45,935 bases of DNA from Zygnema cylindricum (taxonomy: Eukaryota > Streptophyta > Zygnematophyceae > Zygnematales > Zygnemataceae), in contig JBBHKE010002227.1 of assembly GCA_037447655.1 (NCBI GenBank), positions 290,763 to 336,697 on the forward strand, read 5' to 3'. Positions 20,010-29,484 of the stretch are shown here, in pieces (the stretch's first letter is position 1; each line of letters opens with the position of its first letter). Position numbers and translations under genes: made by a program. Below the pieces are notes generated by a model. It ran no database searches. It was not told where the DNA came from and saw nothing but the letters and a program-made list of their open reading frames with translations.

Positions 20010-20013
20010 AACA
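19999..20013 (-). promoter_or_regulatory. C primer-binding site overlapping gag start codon
   Basis: On the - strand TGTTATGGGCCCACC follows the LTR end TTTCA. It matches the initiator tRNA anticodon arm at 14 of 15 positions (first base T instead of G). The gag ATG is inside it. Confidence 0.78.
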
Positions 20014-20249
20014 TGAAATTCTATTTGCTCCATTGCCCAGAGAATTCGCAGACTAAAAGAAGCTAATCTAGATAGTGCCGACTCCAAGTTGATATAAATC
20101 ATAATGAATGATCCCTTGACAATCAGAACCCCAATACACCTTCACCCTTGTGAAGAGAAGATCTTCTATGTGCTCAATTCCACCACAGAATGCAAAGCTT
20201 GAATATGTGTTTGGGACAATATTCCCCACTTTGACTTTCCCACCAAATA

Positions 20250-20317
20250 CGTGCCACTCTGGCACGCAAAGGCTTAGACAAACTACAGCACTATGTAGCT
20301 TGGACACCCTTGAGTCC
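20250..20317 (-). other. Leader hairpins in C 5' LTR
   Basis: In + coordinates: HP3 CGTGCCA-CTC-TGGCACG region 20250-20266 (seven pairs), HP2 CTACA...TGTAG 20283-20298, HP1 GGAC...GTCC 20302-20317. They are in the same order as in the A family when read on the - strand. Confidence 0.55.
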
Positions 20318-20671
20318 GCAGCAAAAAGAATTACTAAATTTGCTCACCCGAGCATTAAGATATGGCTGGTCAAAGATGACCTTTAGAGTTACAAGCTCTC
20401 TTAGAGAGAGGTACCTTAATTTTACTAAGTCTTGGTCTTCCTACTCATGACTACCTACTACTAAACCCTAGTCCAATAGGAACAATATATAGTACAAGAA
20501 GTTATGATGAGGGATGTACTTATTGTACGACCATTGTACGACATAATCTACAAGGTGACATCTGCCAAATCGCGAGCCATGTTTCCTCCTCCCATCTTCT
20601 CCGATATCAAATAATGTTGCGCCACGTGGCACTGCGTGAGGCTATCCCCGGTGAAACATATCATGTGTATG

Positions 20672-20745
20672 TTTCGTTACTACCTTAATGGATAAGGTGT
20701 AGGTCTATATAGTAATCTGCAAACCCCGGTTCAAATCCGACCAGA
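20672..20745 (+). other. Antisense tRNA-like module 1 in C 5' LTR
   Basis: A-box-like CTTAATGGATAAGG and a B-box GGTTCAAATCC at 20728-20738, a near-consensus RNA polymerase III internal promoter pair (consensus GGTTCGANTCC), about 30 bases apart. It lies in a block absent from the 3' LTR of the same element. Confidence 0.55.
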
Positions 20746-20849
20746 GCACTATTTGATTAATGCGCGTTTTCGTTAGTCTGTTGCGAATTAGTCCTTTGAA
20801 TCAATAGGTAAATATGCGTCAAAGTTTCCACGTGTATCGTTTTGTTAGT

Positions 20850-20913
20850 GACATAATGGATAAATCGTTGGTCTATTTAGTAGCCTACAGTCCCCGGTTC
20901 AAATCCTACCAGC
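20850..20913 (+). other. Antisense tRNA-like module 2 in C 5' LTR
   Basis: ATAATGGATAAATCG and GGTTCAAATCC (20896-20906). It is the counterpart of the single module in the 3' LTR. The D-arm-like piece resembles plant tRNA-Arg (TAATGGATAAGG), but arms and acceptor do not fold as a full tRNA by eye. Confidence 0.55.
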
Positions 20914-21118
20914 GGCAATATTTTGCTTAAACTAGTAAAATACTTTCTAAATCATTCTGCCTCCTTCTAAATGATGCGGCAACCATGGCGTGCCTTTGGT
21001 CCTCTCTTTCTCTCTCTTTACATTCTAACTAAAATATAGAAGTGAACTATTAGTCACCTCTTTTCAACAATCTATTTATTTTTCCAATACAGACCTAGAA
21101 AATACATAAATTGCAACA

Positions 21119-22058
21119 ATGTCGTCTAGAAAGATGATTACACACGCGTCCAAATATTGCCGAAAGATGGAATTCATCAAATGCATAAAAGTTGTAGGTG
21201 CATTAGTCAACCCGAACGACATAACTTGGAACTGGAAATGGCCAAACCGAGATCTAAACGTCGTTTTTTCCACATCCTCCTCGACAATTGTAATCTGGTG
21301 ATAACTGCTCCGTAAATCTCTCTTCGAGAAATATTTGGCACCTCGAAGTCGATCCAACAGTTCGTCTATTCTCAGTAAAGGATACGCATTCTTCACCGTT
21401 AACTTGTTTAGCGCTTGGTAGTCCACACACATACGAAAACCTCCATCTTTCTTATTTACGAAGAGAACGGGGGCTCAATACGGTGACTTGCTCGGTTCGA
21501 TTGCTCCGGCTTTGACCAACTTCACAAGCTGCTTTTTGAGTTCGTCGAATTTGGTGTAACTCATCTTGTTCATCCAATTAGTCGGGGTACCGCTCCGGGA
21601 ACAAACTCTATCTTGTGGTCTACTTCGCACTTCGGAGGTAAGCCTTCTAGGAGCTTCGGGGAAAAGACATCAACATACTCCTTGAGAAGTTTTGTCATGG
21701 CTTCTGGGGCCTCTACGGAAGTCTTTCTGATGACGTCACCCTCTTTAGATTCGAAGTCGGGGTCCTTCTTACTCCATTGTTCCTGAATCCCTTCCTTCGC
21801 TTCCTCTAAGGGTTAGACGATCGCCATACGAATTGTCTCCCCTTTCTTGAGTGCCCTTCTCAACTGTAAGGCCGGAAGTAGGCGTCCCATTTCCGGTCCC
21901 TTACCAGCCGCTCCGGCTTTTACCTCAAACTCTTTTTCACCTTTTCTAACTCCCATGTCGCCATTTCTCCAATCGATCGCCGGGTTCCATTTTTGTAGCC
22001 ACCGTTTCCCCAAAATTACTTCATGGTCTCCAAGTGGTAATACATGAAGGGTGTCATG
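21119..22058 (-). pseudogene. pol: gypsy-1 RT N-terminal part and protease tail
   Basis: From 21432 downward: [59 protein letters not shown], then IIFLDDI at the C insertion. FLDD is the catalytic Asp pair and C lies directly after it. Upstream (21813-22013) GKRWLQKWNPAIDWRNGD is the usual gypsy segment after the protease. The piece between them (21440-21810) is recognisable as the protease-RT linker but is interrupted by several stops. Confidence 0.84.
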
Positions 22059-22061
22059 CCA

Positions 22062-22595
22062 TTAGAATTTTCCAATTCCGACACGTAACCTCGGAGTACA
22101 ATAAGTAATGGACAGAGAACTCCCGTCGGCCAATTGTACCGATAGACGATCCTGTAGCACCACGAGAGGAAGTTTCATCCTTTTCACCGTCACCTCGTTG
22201 ATGAAATTCCCCGATGCACCAGAGTCCACCATGAAGCTGGTTGCGCTCACTCCGATTCGACCCCGAAATATCAAAAGGTCTCCTCCTTCACCAGCTAATC
22301 TCATGACGTTAAATTTACCCTTTTTGGGACTTCTCCGTTTGGAGCACTCTCTGGCCATATGGTCCGGGGAACCGCACTGGAAACATAAGCCGTTTTGCCT
22401 CCTCCGTTGGAGCTCCTCGGGGGACAAGTTGTTCGTTTTGGACTTGGTAGTCTTTTTTTTTTTTCGCAGCACGTTTACCACCTCCTTATCCTCGTAAATT
22501 ACTCCGAGCTCCATGGGAGTTCGACAATCATCACGTCGACCCCCCCCATCGCTACTCGGCCCATAATGATAAGATTTGCGTAAGGTGAAGTCCAC
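22062..22595 (-). pseudogene. gypsy-1 nucleocapsid and aspartic protease
   Basis: A 177-codon frame. Gag end: RKSYHYGPSSDGGGRRDD, PMELGVIYEDKEVVNVLRK. Zinc knuckle: CFQCGSPDHMAREC (CX2CX4HX4C, complete). Protease: FMVDSGASGNFI with the catalytic Asp, then VQLADGSSLSI. In this lineage gag and pol appear to share a frame here. The frame ends at 22062 where LRVGIGKF should continue, indicating a frameshift. Confidence 0.86.
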
Positions 22596-23250
22596 AGAAT
22601 TTGTCCGTTCCGCAAACTAAATAATGGTCGACAGACTAGGAGTCGTACTTTCCCGAGCGAGCCATTACTACACATCCCTCCGAATATATGCTTTTAGCCC
22701 CTTCACGTAACGATCCACAACTTCATCCTTCGTCATCGTGGGTATTTGCACCTAGCACTCCAAGAAACCACTGCGTATACTCCAACACCGAGGTTCGTTG
22801 CTTCATAATCGAGACCTTATCCCTTCCAACCTTAACCGTATTAACGGGTTGCCAAGAGTCAGAGGGGAGTTGAATGAAAAAGGTCCAAACAGACGGTATG
22901 TTATGGTTTTCTACCATCGTTCTCCTCCATGCTCCCGCTACCCCTTTTAAAAGACCACACGCATAATGAAGCTTCTCACGGTCTGACAGGCTAGGGAAAT
23001 TCTCAAGGTAATTCGCAACGGAGAATAGCCACGCATCGAGATTCTTGTGTCTGGCTGGGTCAAACTCATCGGGAAGTCATAACTTCGGTCTCCTTAAGTC
23101 CCTCTCCCTGCCTCTAAGAGGTCGTTCACCTAAACCAGATTCCTTTGTTGCGACGGTGTTGCTCAATTGCGCATTCTGTAATCTCACATTTTCTAACTCC
23201 CGAAGAACTTGCGCTAACATATCTATGGTGGACACACCGTGCTCGGTCAT
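22596..23250 (-). pseudogene. gag: gypsy-1 gag
   Basis: Start at the ATG at 23250 (MTEHGVSTIDMLAQVLREL), 22 bases downstream of the primer site, with a coiled-coil-like Leu/Glu start. A stop lies near 23078. In another frame comes the retrotransposon Gag core: LDAWLFSVANYLENFPSLSD, REKLHYACGLLKGVAGAWRR, VENHNIPSVWTFFIQLP. It shares its middle with gypsy-2 (26623-27003). Confidence 0.83.
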
Positions 23251-23271
23251 GTTGTCAGGTTACGAGAGTGT

Positions 23272-23283
23272 GCTCCGATACCA
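23272..23283 (-). promoter_or_regulatory. gypsy-1 primer-binding site
   Basis: On the - strand TGGTATCGGAGC, one base after the LTR end ACA. It matches the 3' end of plant initiator tRNA-Met (usual site TGGTATCAGAGC) with one difference. This is the conventional 3'-end priming mode, unlike the copia elements here. Confidence 0.8.
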
Positions 23284-23284
23284 G

Positions 23285-23782
23285 TGTAAAAGGGACGTAA
23301 TATCACAATGCACAGCGGAAATACCAATGACCCCCTCGTAGCAACAGCAAAATCACACCACAAAGATAGGTAAAGGTTGCGCTTTATTACTCGGGAGAAG
23401 ATTACACCATTCAACGCTCACTGCGAAGGTCTACTCAAGAGTCTTTCTGCTAATATGCCTATTTCACTATTTAAACTAACTAGCTAGTAGTCAACCTATT
23501 ACTGTACAACTGTACACATGGACCTTCACGATCAACCAAGACAAATCTCAAAATATCCTTCTAGAACAATACCGTTCTATCTACATTCCGCAACGTTGTT
23601 ATACTGCTATGATGCGTTGCTCTGTTGCGTTGCTATGCTGCTACGCTACTAAGTAGCTACACCGCTAAGTTGCTACGCTGCTATGTTGCGCTGGTTTAGA
23701 ATCGCAGCTGCGCTGCCTGATACTGCAACCATAGCAGCCTAGTTGCTAGCTACTAAGTACCCTAGTCCGTAACCCTGTTACA
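23285..23782 (-). repeat. gypsy-1 5' LTR
   Basis: 498 bp, TGTAACAGGG to TTTTACA on the - strand. About 180 bases (23580-23760) are imperfect repeats of words such as TGCTACGCTGCTATG and AGCTGCGCTG. The gypsy-2 LTR (27480-27986) is its homologue. Confidence 0.87.
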
Positions 23783-26151
23783 GATAATATAAGGGAGGAG
23801 GGTTGAAAAGGGGAGGAGGGGGAAAGATAAAAGAAAATGATTCTGAAACTTTGAATTTCGGTATAAAGAGAAGGCGATCAAATGAAGTTAGCAGTACTAG
23901 GATTTTGTTGGTGGAAGAAAGAGAGATAGATGGTCATGGTTGAAGTGAAATTGTCGAGAGGGGGGTGGATGGCAGAAGAAGAAGGCAAATATGGAGGGGC
24001 GAGGGGAAGCGAGGGGAGGAAGAGGAGGAATCGAGAAGGGGGAGGGGGGAAGAGGGAGGAGGAGGTTGATGGCGGTCTATGACGGGAAATCAGGAAGGAT
24101 GACCTGTTGGCATGACATTGTCCCTCATGGCATAACATTGACATTGTCCCTCAAGGCATGACACTGTCCCTCAGGGCATTACATTTTCCGTTAATCTAAA
24201 TGTCTTAGTACAACATGAATCGTTATTAGTATTAAAAAAGTAATTATTCTAAACAAAAACTTAGTGATATTACTTACATTTTGGGTTTGAGGCCTTATTC
24301 CAAAAAAAAATTAACTTTTATCTATGCATAACCCTAATGTGGGTACATTTTTTTACATAGTGTAGACGGTATAGCCTCTGCACACATAGTTGACTTTTGA
24401 ACATGTGAGAACAAGTAAGTGTGATTTTCATTTTTCTTCATCATTGGGAATCAAATATCAATGCACTTTTTTCCATAGATGTGCGTGCGCATATTACGCA
24501 CGGTATAAACTAATTTATAATACGTACAGTACGCATCAAACAATGTTGAAAAGTCCATTAAATGCGTACCTTACTTTGTACCCGTACGTTTTTGGTACAC
24601 TTATTTACAATACGCGTACATGTCCGTACCTTTTAGGGTTATTTAAGGGGTTTTTAGGCTTTTATGGTACATTTTTGTACCTTCGGTATGTTTCAGTATA
24701 ACTACCCTCACACTTGTTATAAATGTATTTACAGTGTCCGTATTTATCATACTTTTTCCGGTTATTTATTTTGTCGTACATTCCAGTTTAATGTCGTACA
24801 TCTGCATCACATTTTTCGTACATTTTCGTACAATGTCCGTAATTTCGTACATTTTAAGGTTATTTATTTTATGGTTGTAGGGTACATTATCGTACAACGT
24901 TCGTACATTTTCTTACTTTTAGGGTTATTAAAGGGGGGATTTTATTATTTTAGGGTTTTAAAGGTACATTACCGTAAGCTCTTTTAAATTTCAGTACGGT
25001 TACTTTTGATTTTCCGTTATTTTAGGTTTTTTAGGGTACACTTTCCGTAAAGTTTCGTACATTTCTGTTAAATTACCGTACTTTTTGAAATATTTTGAAG
25101 GATTTTTTAAGATTATGGTTTTCGTACTCTTTCGTACATGTCCGTACAGCGAAATCTACCCCAATTTTACGAAAAGTATGAAATTGACGAATACTACGTA
25201 ATTTTCGTAAAAACGTTGAAATCTGGACGAATTGGACATCAACGCTTTTTTCGTGTCGACGTACTTTCGAGGGCCGACGCTTTTATTTGACACCATAGTT
25301 GTTCAAATCGCGCGATTTTTTCATTTTTTCCATTTTCTACATATTGTTCATGACTTTTGAAAAAATTGCAAAAAAACGTTAACTGTAAACTGAAACTGAG
25401 ACTTTACGGCAACCTATAGACAAATTACGGTAGCTGTACGGTTTTTTACGCCAGCTATACGGATGTTAACGAAAAGATACAATGCACGTATTGGTACTTC
25501 TTGTTCTGTAAACTGAACAGAATGTTCACGCGTTTGTACGGAATTTTATCGCCACGTCTACTGACAATTCCAAAAAGAGACGTTGCGACGTCACACTATT
25601 TGCGTGCCGTAAGTTCAAAATGTGTACGGGCGTCTTCTTCAATTTGTTTTCAAAGAAGCCCCCATGAAAACTCGCCATGAAGTGGAACATGTCAATTCAT
25701 TTTTGTATACATGTACGGAATTGTACGGACAAGAGTTCATTGACGATTTTTACGATTTTTTCAAATCGACCTCTCCAGTTTCTGCGTACTGTACGCACGT
25801 TTGAATCGTGGGTAAAATGCGTTTTGAACAACTGTGTTTGACACTCTTTCTGTACAATTGTACGAAATAGCCAGCAATTTTAGTACGGATTGACACATTT
25901 TGTACACTACACTATTTTAAAAAGGGAATTGCTAATGGCAGAGACGATTTTTGTTGCGCGCAGGTAGTTGTCAGAAATTGTACATTTGAAGTACAGTTTC
26001 GTACAAGCTACATACCTTTGATTTTAGATTTGATAGTCAATCCGTCAAACAACTTTGACTGGCGAAATATTGTAACGGTTGTTTAAAAAGTGTCGCGCTT
26101 GCGAACGTCGACCATGATAAAAAAAAAAAATCACACGGCCTGCGCAGGTTT
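23783..26151. other. Gene-free spacer, GTAC-rich, with a short minisatellite
   Basis: No credible gene. 23790-24080 is purine-rich (GGGAGGAGG type). 24104-24190 holds about four imperfect copies of a 19-26 base unit (GGCATGACATTGTCCCTCA). 24480-25930 is AT-rich with very many GTAC words (CGTACA, TCCGTAC) in no strict period. Small frames exist but have no family features. It may be very old LTR or transposon debris. Confidence 0.6.
24104..24190. repeat. Short minisatellite, about 4 units
   Basis: Units of the form GGCATGACATTGTCCCTCA with variants (CATAACATTGACATTGTCCC, CATGACACTGTCCC, CATTACATTTTCC). They are tandem without spacers. Confidence 0.7.
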
Positions 26152-26506
26152 TGTTGAAATAAGTAGTTTTTGTATTTTCTAGTTTAAAATAAATTAGCGG
26201 AAACATATATAAGAAATGATGGCAGCCTGCCTCCATCTCTTCTCACTCTCCCCCATACTTGTTGTAGTCACTGAAAGAGAGAGAGAGCGATGGAGCCATG
26301 GCTGCCTCAGCTCCATAGGAAGGACTAAAGAGTGACTTAAGTCACTCTCAACAAAAGGTTGAGTCCGGCAGGACTCGAACCCCCGACCGGTAGAGCGCGG
26401 CGTAGCCGTTAGCTCTAACCAGTCTGTCGTAGAAGTCCGTTAGATTATATACGGTTTCATTCATATATAAACTGTTGTATAGTACCGAAATGATCTAACT
26501 GGAATA
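26152..26506 (+). repeat. M3-type LTR, cut by assembly gap
   Basis: TGTTGAAATAAGTAG onward aligns to the reverse complement of the M3 3' LTR (40657 downward). It includes the GAGAGAGAG/CCATGG block (26275-26310) and an antisense tRNA-like module. It stops at the N run, so it may be a whole LTR or a whole element in reality. Confidence 0.82.
26358..26435 (-). other. Antisense tRNA-like module in M3-type LTR
   Basis: The best-preserved module. On the - strand it has an A-box TGGTTAGAGCTAACGG (complement of 26406-26421) and a perfect B-box GGTTCGAGTCC (complement of 26371-26381) in a T-arm-like GGGGG...CCTGC context. Confidence 0.6.
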
Positions 26507-26516
26507 NNNNNNNNNN
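26507..26516. other. Assembly gap (10 N)
   Basis: A fixed-size run of ten N. Sequence on the two sides belongs to different elements, so the real missing length is unknown and linkage rests on the assembler. Confidence 0.98.
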
Positions 26517-26622
26517 CAATTATGCCAATTCCGACTTCCCTATTCTAGCGCTAAAACTTCGTTGCTTGGAGCCACAACCTCATAAGCGTCGCCAAGAACC
26601 TCAAGTTCCACGTTTATGGGTG

Positions 26623-27450
26623 CTACTGTCTCCTATTTCCGCACCTAACAATGCGCTTTTTTCGCAGCACATTGACCACCTCCTTATCCTCGTCAATTAC
26701 TCCGAGCTCCATGGGAGATGGACCATCATCACGTTGACCTCCCCCAGCGCTACTCGACCCATAATGATAAGATCTGCGTAAGGTGAAGTCAACGAAATGA
26801 GTCCGTTCCGCAAACTGAATAATGGCCAACATACTAGGAGTCGTACTTTCCCGAGCAAGCCATTGCTCCACATCCCTCCGAATAGATGCTTTTAGCCCCT
26901 TCACGTAACAATCCACGCCTTTATCCTCTGTCATCGTGGGTATTTGCACCTTGAACTCCAAGAACCGCTGCGAATACTCCAACACCGAGGTTCGTTGCTT
27001 CAAAATCGCGATCTTATCCCTTCAGCCTTAACCGTATTAACGGGTTGCGAAGAGTCACGGAGGAGTTGAATGAAAAGGGCCCAAATAGACGGTATCTCAT
27101 CGTTTTCTACCACCGTTCTCCACCATGCCCCCGCTGCCCCTTATATAAGACCACCCGCATTATGAATCTTCTCACGGTCTGACAGGCTAGGGAAATTCTA
27201 AAGGTAATTCGCAACGGAGAATAGCCACGCATGAAGATTCTTGTGTCTGGCCGGGTCAAACTCATCAAGATGTCTTTACTTCGGTCTCCATAAGTCTCTC
27301 TCCATGCCTCTAAGAGGTTGTTCACCCAAACGAGATTCCAGCGTTGCGACGGTGTTGCTCAATTGCGCATTTTGTAATCTCACGTTTTCTAACTCCTGGA
27401 GAACCAACGCTAACATATCTGTGGTGGACACATCGTGTTTGGTCATGCTG
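26623..27450 (-). pseudogene. gag: gypsy-2 gag
   Basis: The 126-codon frame 26623-27003 reads RTSVLEYSQRFLEFKVQIPT, VDCYVKGLKASIRRDVEQWL, FAERTHFVDFTLRRSYHYG, the same Gag as gypsy-1. The N-terminal part up to the start codon near 27445 is present but frameshifted, with a stop where gypsy-1 also has one. Zinc knuckle and protease are missing on the gap side. Confidence 0.8.
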
Positions 27451-27466
27451 TCAGGTCACGAGGATA

Positions 27467-27478
27467 GCTCCGATACCA
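27467..27478 (-). promoter_or_regulatory. gypsy-2 primer-binding site
   Basis: TGGTATCGGAGC on the - strand, one base from the LTR, identical to gypsy-1. The shared G at position 8 is therefore a family trait. Confidence 0.8.
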
Positions 27479-27479
27479 G

Positions 27480-27986
27480 TGTAAAAGGGAAGGAATATCA
27501 CAATGCACAACGGAAAATACCAATGACCTCCTCGTAGCAACGGCAAGATCACACCACAAAGGCAGGTAAAGGTTGCGCTTTATTACTCAGGAGAAGATTA
27601 CAACATATAGCGCTCGCTGCGAAGGTCTACTCAAGAGTGTCCTGCTGACTAGGCCTACTTCACTATTTAAACTAACTAGCTGGTAGTCAACCTAGTACTG
27701 TACAACTGTACACGTGGACCTTCACGGTCAATTGAGACAAATCTCAAAATAGCCTTCTGAACAATACCATTCTATCTACATTCCGCGGCGGTGCTATACT
27801 GCTAAGCTGCGTTGCTCTGCTGCGTTCCTATGCTGCTACGCTACTAAGTAGCTACGCAGCTAAGTTGCTACGATGCTATGTTGCGCTGGTCTGGAATACC
27901 AGCTGCGCTGCTCTGATATCGCAACATTGCGCCCTAGTTGCTAGCTACTAAGTACCCAAGTCGTTAACAATAAAAAACTTGTTACA
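27480..27986 (-). repeat. gypsy-2 5' LTR
   Basis: 507 bp, TGTAACAAG to TTTTACA on the - strand, with the same TGCTACGCTGCTATG-rich internal tract as gypsy-1. Confidence 0.85.
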
Positions 27987-28428
27987 CTCGGGGATTACAG
28001 GACCGAACCCGGATATGACATGTGTCGACTTTTAGGCCATGTCCCATAGTTTGCGTACAGAAAGTACACCGGCAGCTGAACTTTTGTGTACGGAAGTGTA
28101 ATATGATTGGTTCCGTACATCGGTAAATAGAGTTTGTGAAAGAGATAGGACTAAGAAAAAATTGGTAGATAGGACCGTCTCTCCCAAAGAGCTTCTATAA
28201 AAAAAGGTCAACGTTGACCCTCCATAACTTACTGCTCAGGGAAGCAAATTCAGAGATTCTTTCTGTTATCGACTCAGGGGAGTCTTGCCTTCACAAGGGT
28301 GAAGCTGGTCAAAGTTTTGTCTACCAGGATGGATGTTATTCTTGCTGAAACACAAAGGGGTCAGGGTTATCCTAGAGGCTTCTTGGAAGCTGTCAACTCT
28401 GCGGACTTATGGAGGTCTCAAAGTTTCA
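27987..28428 (+). repeat. A-type LTR, right part
   Basis: Starts abruptly at CTCGGGGATTACAGG, which is the middle of an A LTR (CTCCGAGGATTACAGG in A2), and ends AAGTTTCA. gypsy-2 inserted here; the left part is lost beyond the gap. It keeps TATAAAA (28196-28202), HP1 and HP2. It is a solo LTR or 3' LTR sitting in the gag of D. Confidence 0.87.
28271..28304 (+). other. Leader hairpins HP1 and HP2 in A-type LTR
   Basis: HP1 GACTC-AGGG-GAGTC (28271-28284) and HP2 CTTCAC-AAGG-GTGAAG (28289-28304), both perfect. HP3 is weakened (CTACC...GGATG). Confidence 0.62.
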
Positions 28429-29484
28429 TCTTCCTCGTCATGAACTTGAGTGAGAAATGATATTTTCATTCCTCCATCTTTTGAGGAACCTTGTCCATCT
28501 TTTAGTCGGAGATCTGCAAAATTGACACAATCTGCCATATAATGTCCCGGTTTCTTGCAGAAGTGACATAATCCACCTCGAAGAGCTCCTCTCCCATGTC
28601 ACCTAAATCAACCACCTCTTTGTCTTTTTCCTCCAAAGTTTCGATATGGAACCTTTCCCTTTTCCTCATCACACTTTCGCCAATCAAATCCTGCAGCCAA
28701 TGCTTGATTAATCGGACTTCCTCTCCTAAGTTCTATGGTGCTCTCTTTCACTAAAATCATCCCCACTGTATCATCCGAATTCCAATTGCAATCACCTAGA
28801 TCCTACAACCAATTAATGATATTCTCATACTCTCCAGGTGGTTTCATTATCAATGTATTTACTCTTTGTCTCTCAGACCATGAGTTACCTGCGCTCTCTA
28901 GTTCTCCAAGAAATGCTCCTAAGTCATTGCAATAATCATTCATACTTCCTCCCTTGTAAGTATAAGCTCAAATCTTATTTTTTGCCTGTTGTTGCTGCTG
29001 CAATGACACACTCTCATATTTGTTTACTAGAGATACCCAAATCTGACAGGAAGATCTAACATGCATAAGGGGAATGGCAATACCCTTCACTACACTTTTG
29101 AGAATTAAGAGCTTAGCCACCTTGCCTTTATAGTTCCAATTTTCATATTCTGGTTGTTCGGTATGACTCCTTGTCACCATTGGTGGTGGTGTTGCTATCG
29201 GTATCATCCTTGACAATGGAGTCCCTCGAGATGCAACTCCTCCCTTTTCTCCTTCCATGATTATTTTTCCTCGTCATCGTTCGTGATGGTGGTTGATGTT
29301 TGAACAACTATTGTGACGGAGGTGCCAAAAAAACGTGTTCCTCCAAACCCCGGTGGATGTGGGCAACAAATTTGCCCGGACAATATGGCCCATAGGTGCT
29401 TCTCAAAAAGTTCTCCCTCCATCATCATTTCCCAATAAAGAAAGTCTGATCATTAAATATGGGCACCCTAGAGGGTAGGCCCAT
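28429..29484 (-). pseudogene. gag: D gag
   Basis: The - strand begins at the primer-site ATG (29484; MGLPSRVPIFN) and breaks up quickly. The 28968-29258 frame has a basic start, then WNYKGKVAKLLILKSVVKGI and a Gln run before KNKI. Further down it has a zinc knuckle CHFCKKPGHYMADC (about 28527-28570, minus strand). An A-type LTR cuts the element at 28428 and no D pol is seen in the window. Confidence 0.78.

Larger units (their letters stand above)
10631..21118 (-). mobile_element. C: internally deleted copia element, itself containing A2
   Basis: On the - strand: 5' LTR 20014-21118, half-tRNA primer site 19999-20013, internal part 18125-20013 (only 1.9 kb), polypurine tract at 18125-18136, then the 3' LTR as two pieces (17650-18124 and 10631-11236) separated by A2. 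TSD ATGTC. Integrase and most of reverse transcriptase are absent. Gag is fused by deletions to scraps of protease, RT and RNase H. It could have moved only with proteins from a related element. Confidence 0.88.
20014..21118 (-). repeat. C 5' LTR
   Basis: On the - strand TGTTGCAATTTATG (from 21118) to GAATTTCA (20014), 1105 bp. In order: CCATGG-type block near 20980, two tandem antisense tRNA-like modules, CACGTG (20623-20628), GTAC cores near 20515-20540, TATATA near 20488, hairpins 20250-20317, and the primer site. Confidence 0.9.
1845..23782 (-). mobile_element. gypsy-1: Ty3/gypsy chromovirus, split by two nested insertions
   Basis: On the - strand, starting at the right: 5' LTR 23285-23782, primer site 23272-23283, gag, CCHC knuckle, protease, reverse transcriptase, RNase H, H2C2 integrase and chromodomain. 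That order and the C-terminal chromodomain define a chromovirus. Copia C (10631-21118) splits the reverse transcriptase and copia A1 (1937-8364) splits the chromodomain; each has a clean TSD. All coding parts are interrupted. No 3' LTR is seen: the element runs into the unknown ORF at the left, so its true end is either beyond the window or lost. Confidence 0.85.
26517..27986 (-). mobile_element. gypsy-2: 5' end of a second copy of the gypsy-1 family
   Basis: The 5' LTR (27480-27986), primer site and gag match gypsy-1 22460-23782 closely, in the same orientation. Homology stops near 26655, shortly after the LRKK segment; the remaining ~140 bases to the gap have no gypsy-1 match here, so there is a rearrangement or deletion. 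It is inserted in an A-type LTR whose right part resumes at 27987. Confidence 0.82.

Noticed and set aside
24104-24190. CRISPR-like short repeats
   Set aside because: Units are tandem without unique spacers, imperfect, and in plant-type DNA; a minisatellite.
24390-25804. Several 60-107 codon frames in the GTAC-rich tract
   Set aside because: Tyr/Cys/Phe-rich translations of low-complexity AT-rich DNA with no domain, no start context and mutual overlap.
26358-26435. A genuine tRNA gene
   Set aside because: Boxes are good, but no seven-base acceptor stem and no complete anticodon arm could be paired, and the module recurs at the same place in many LTRs. Called a tRNA-like module instead.
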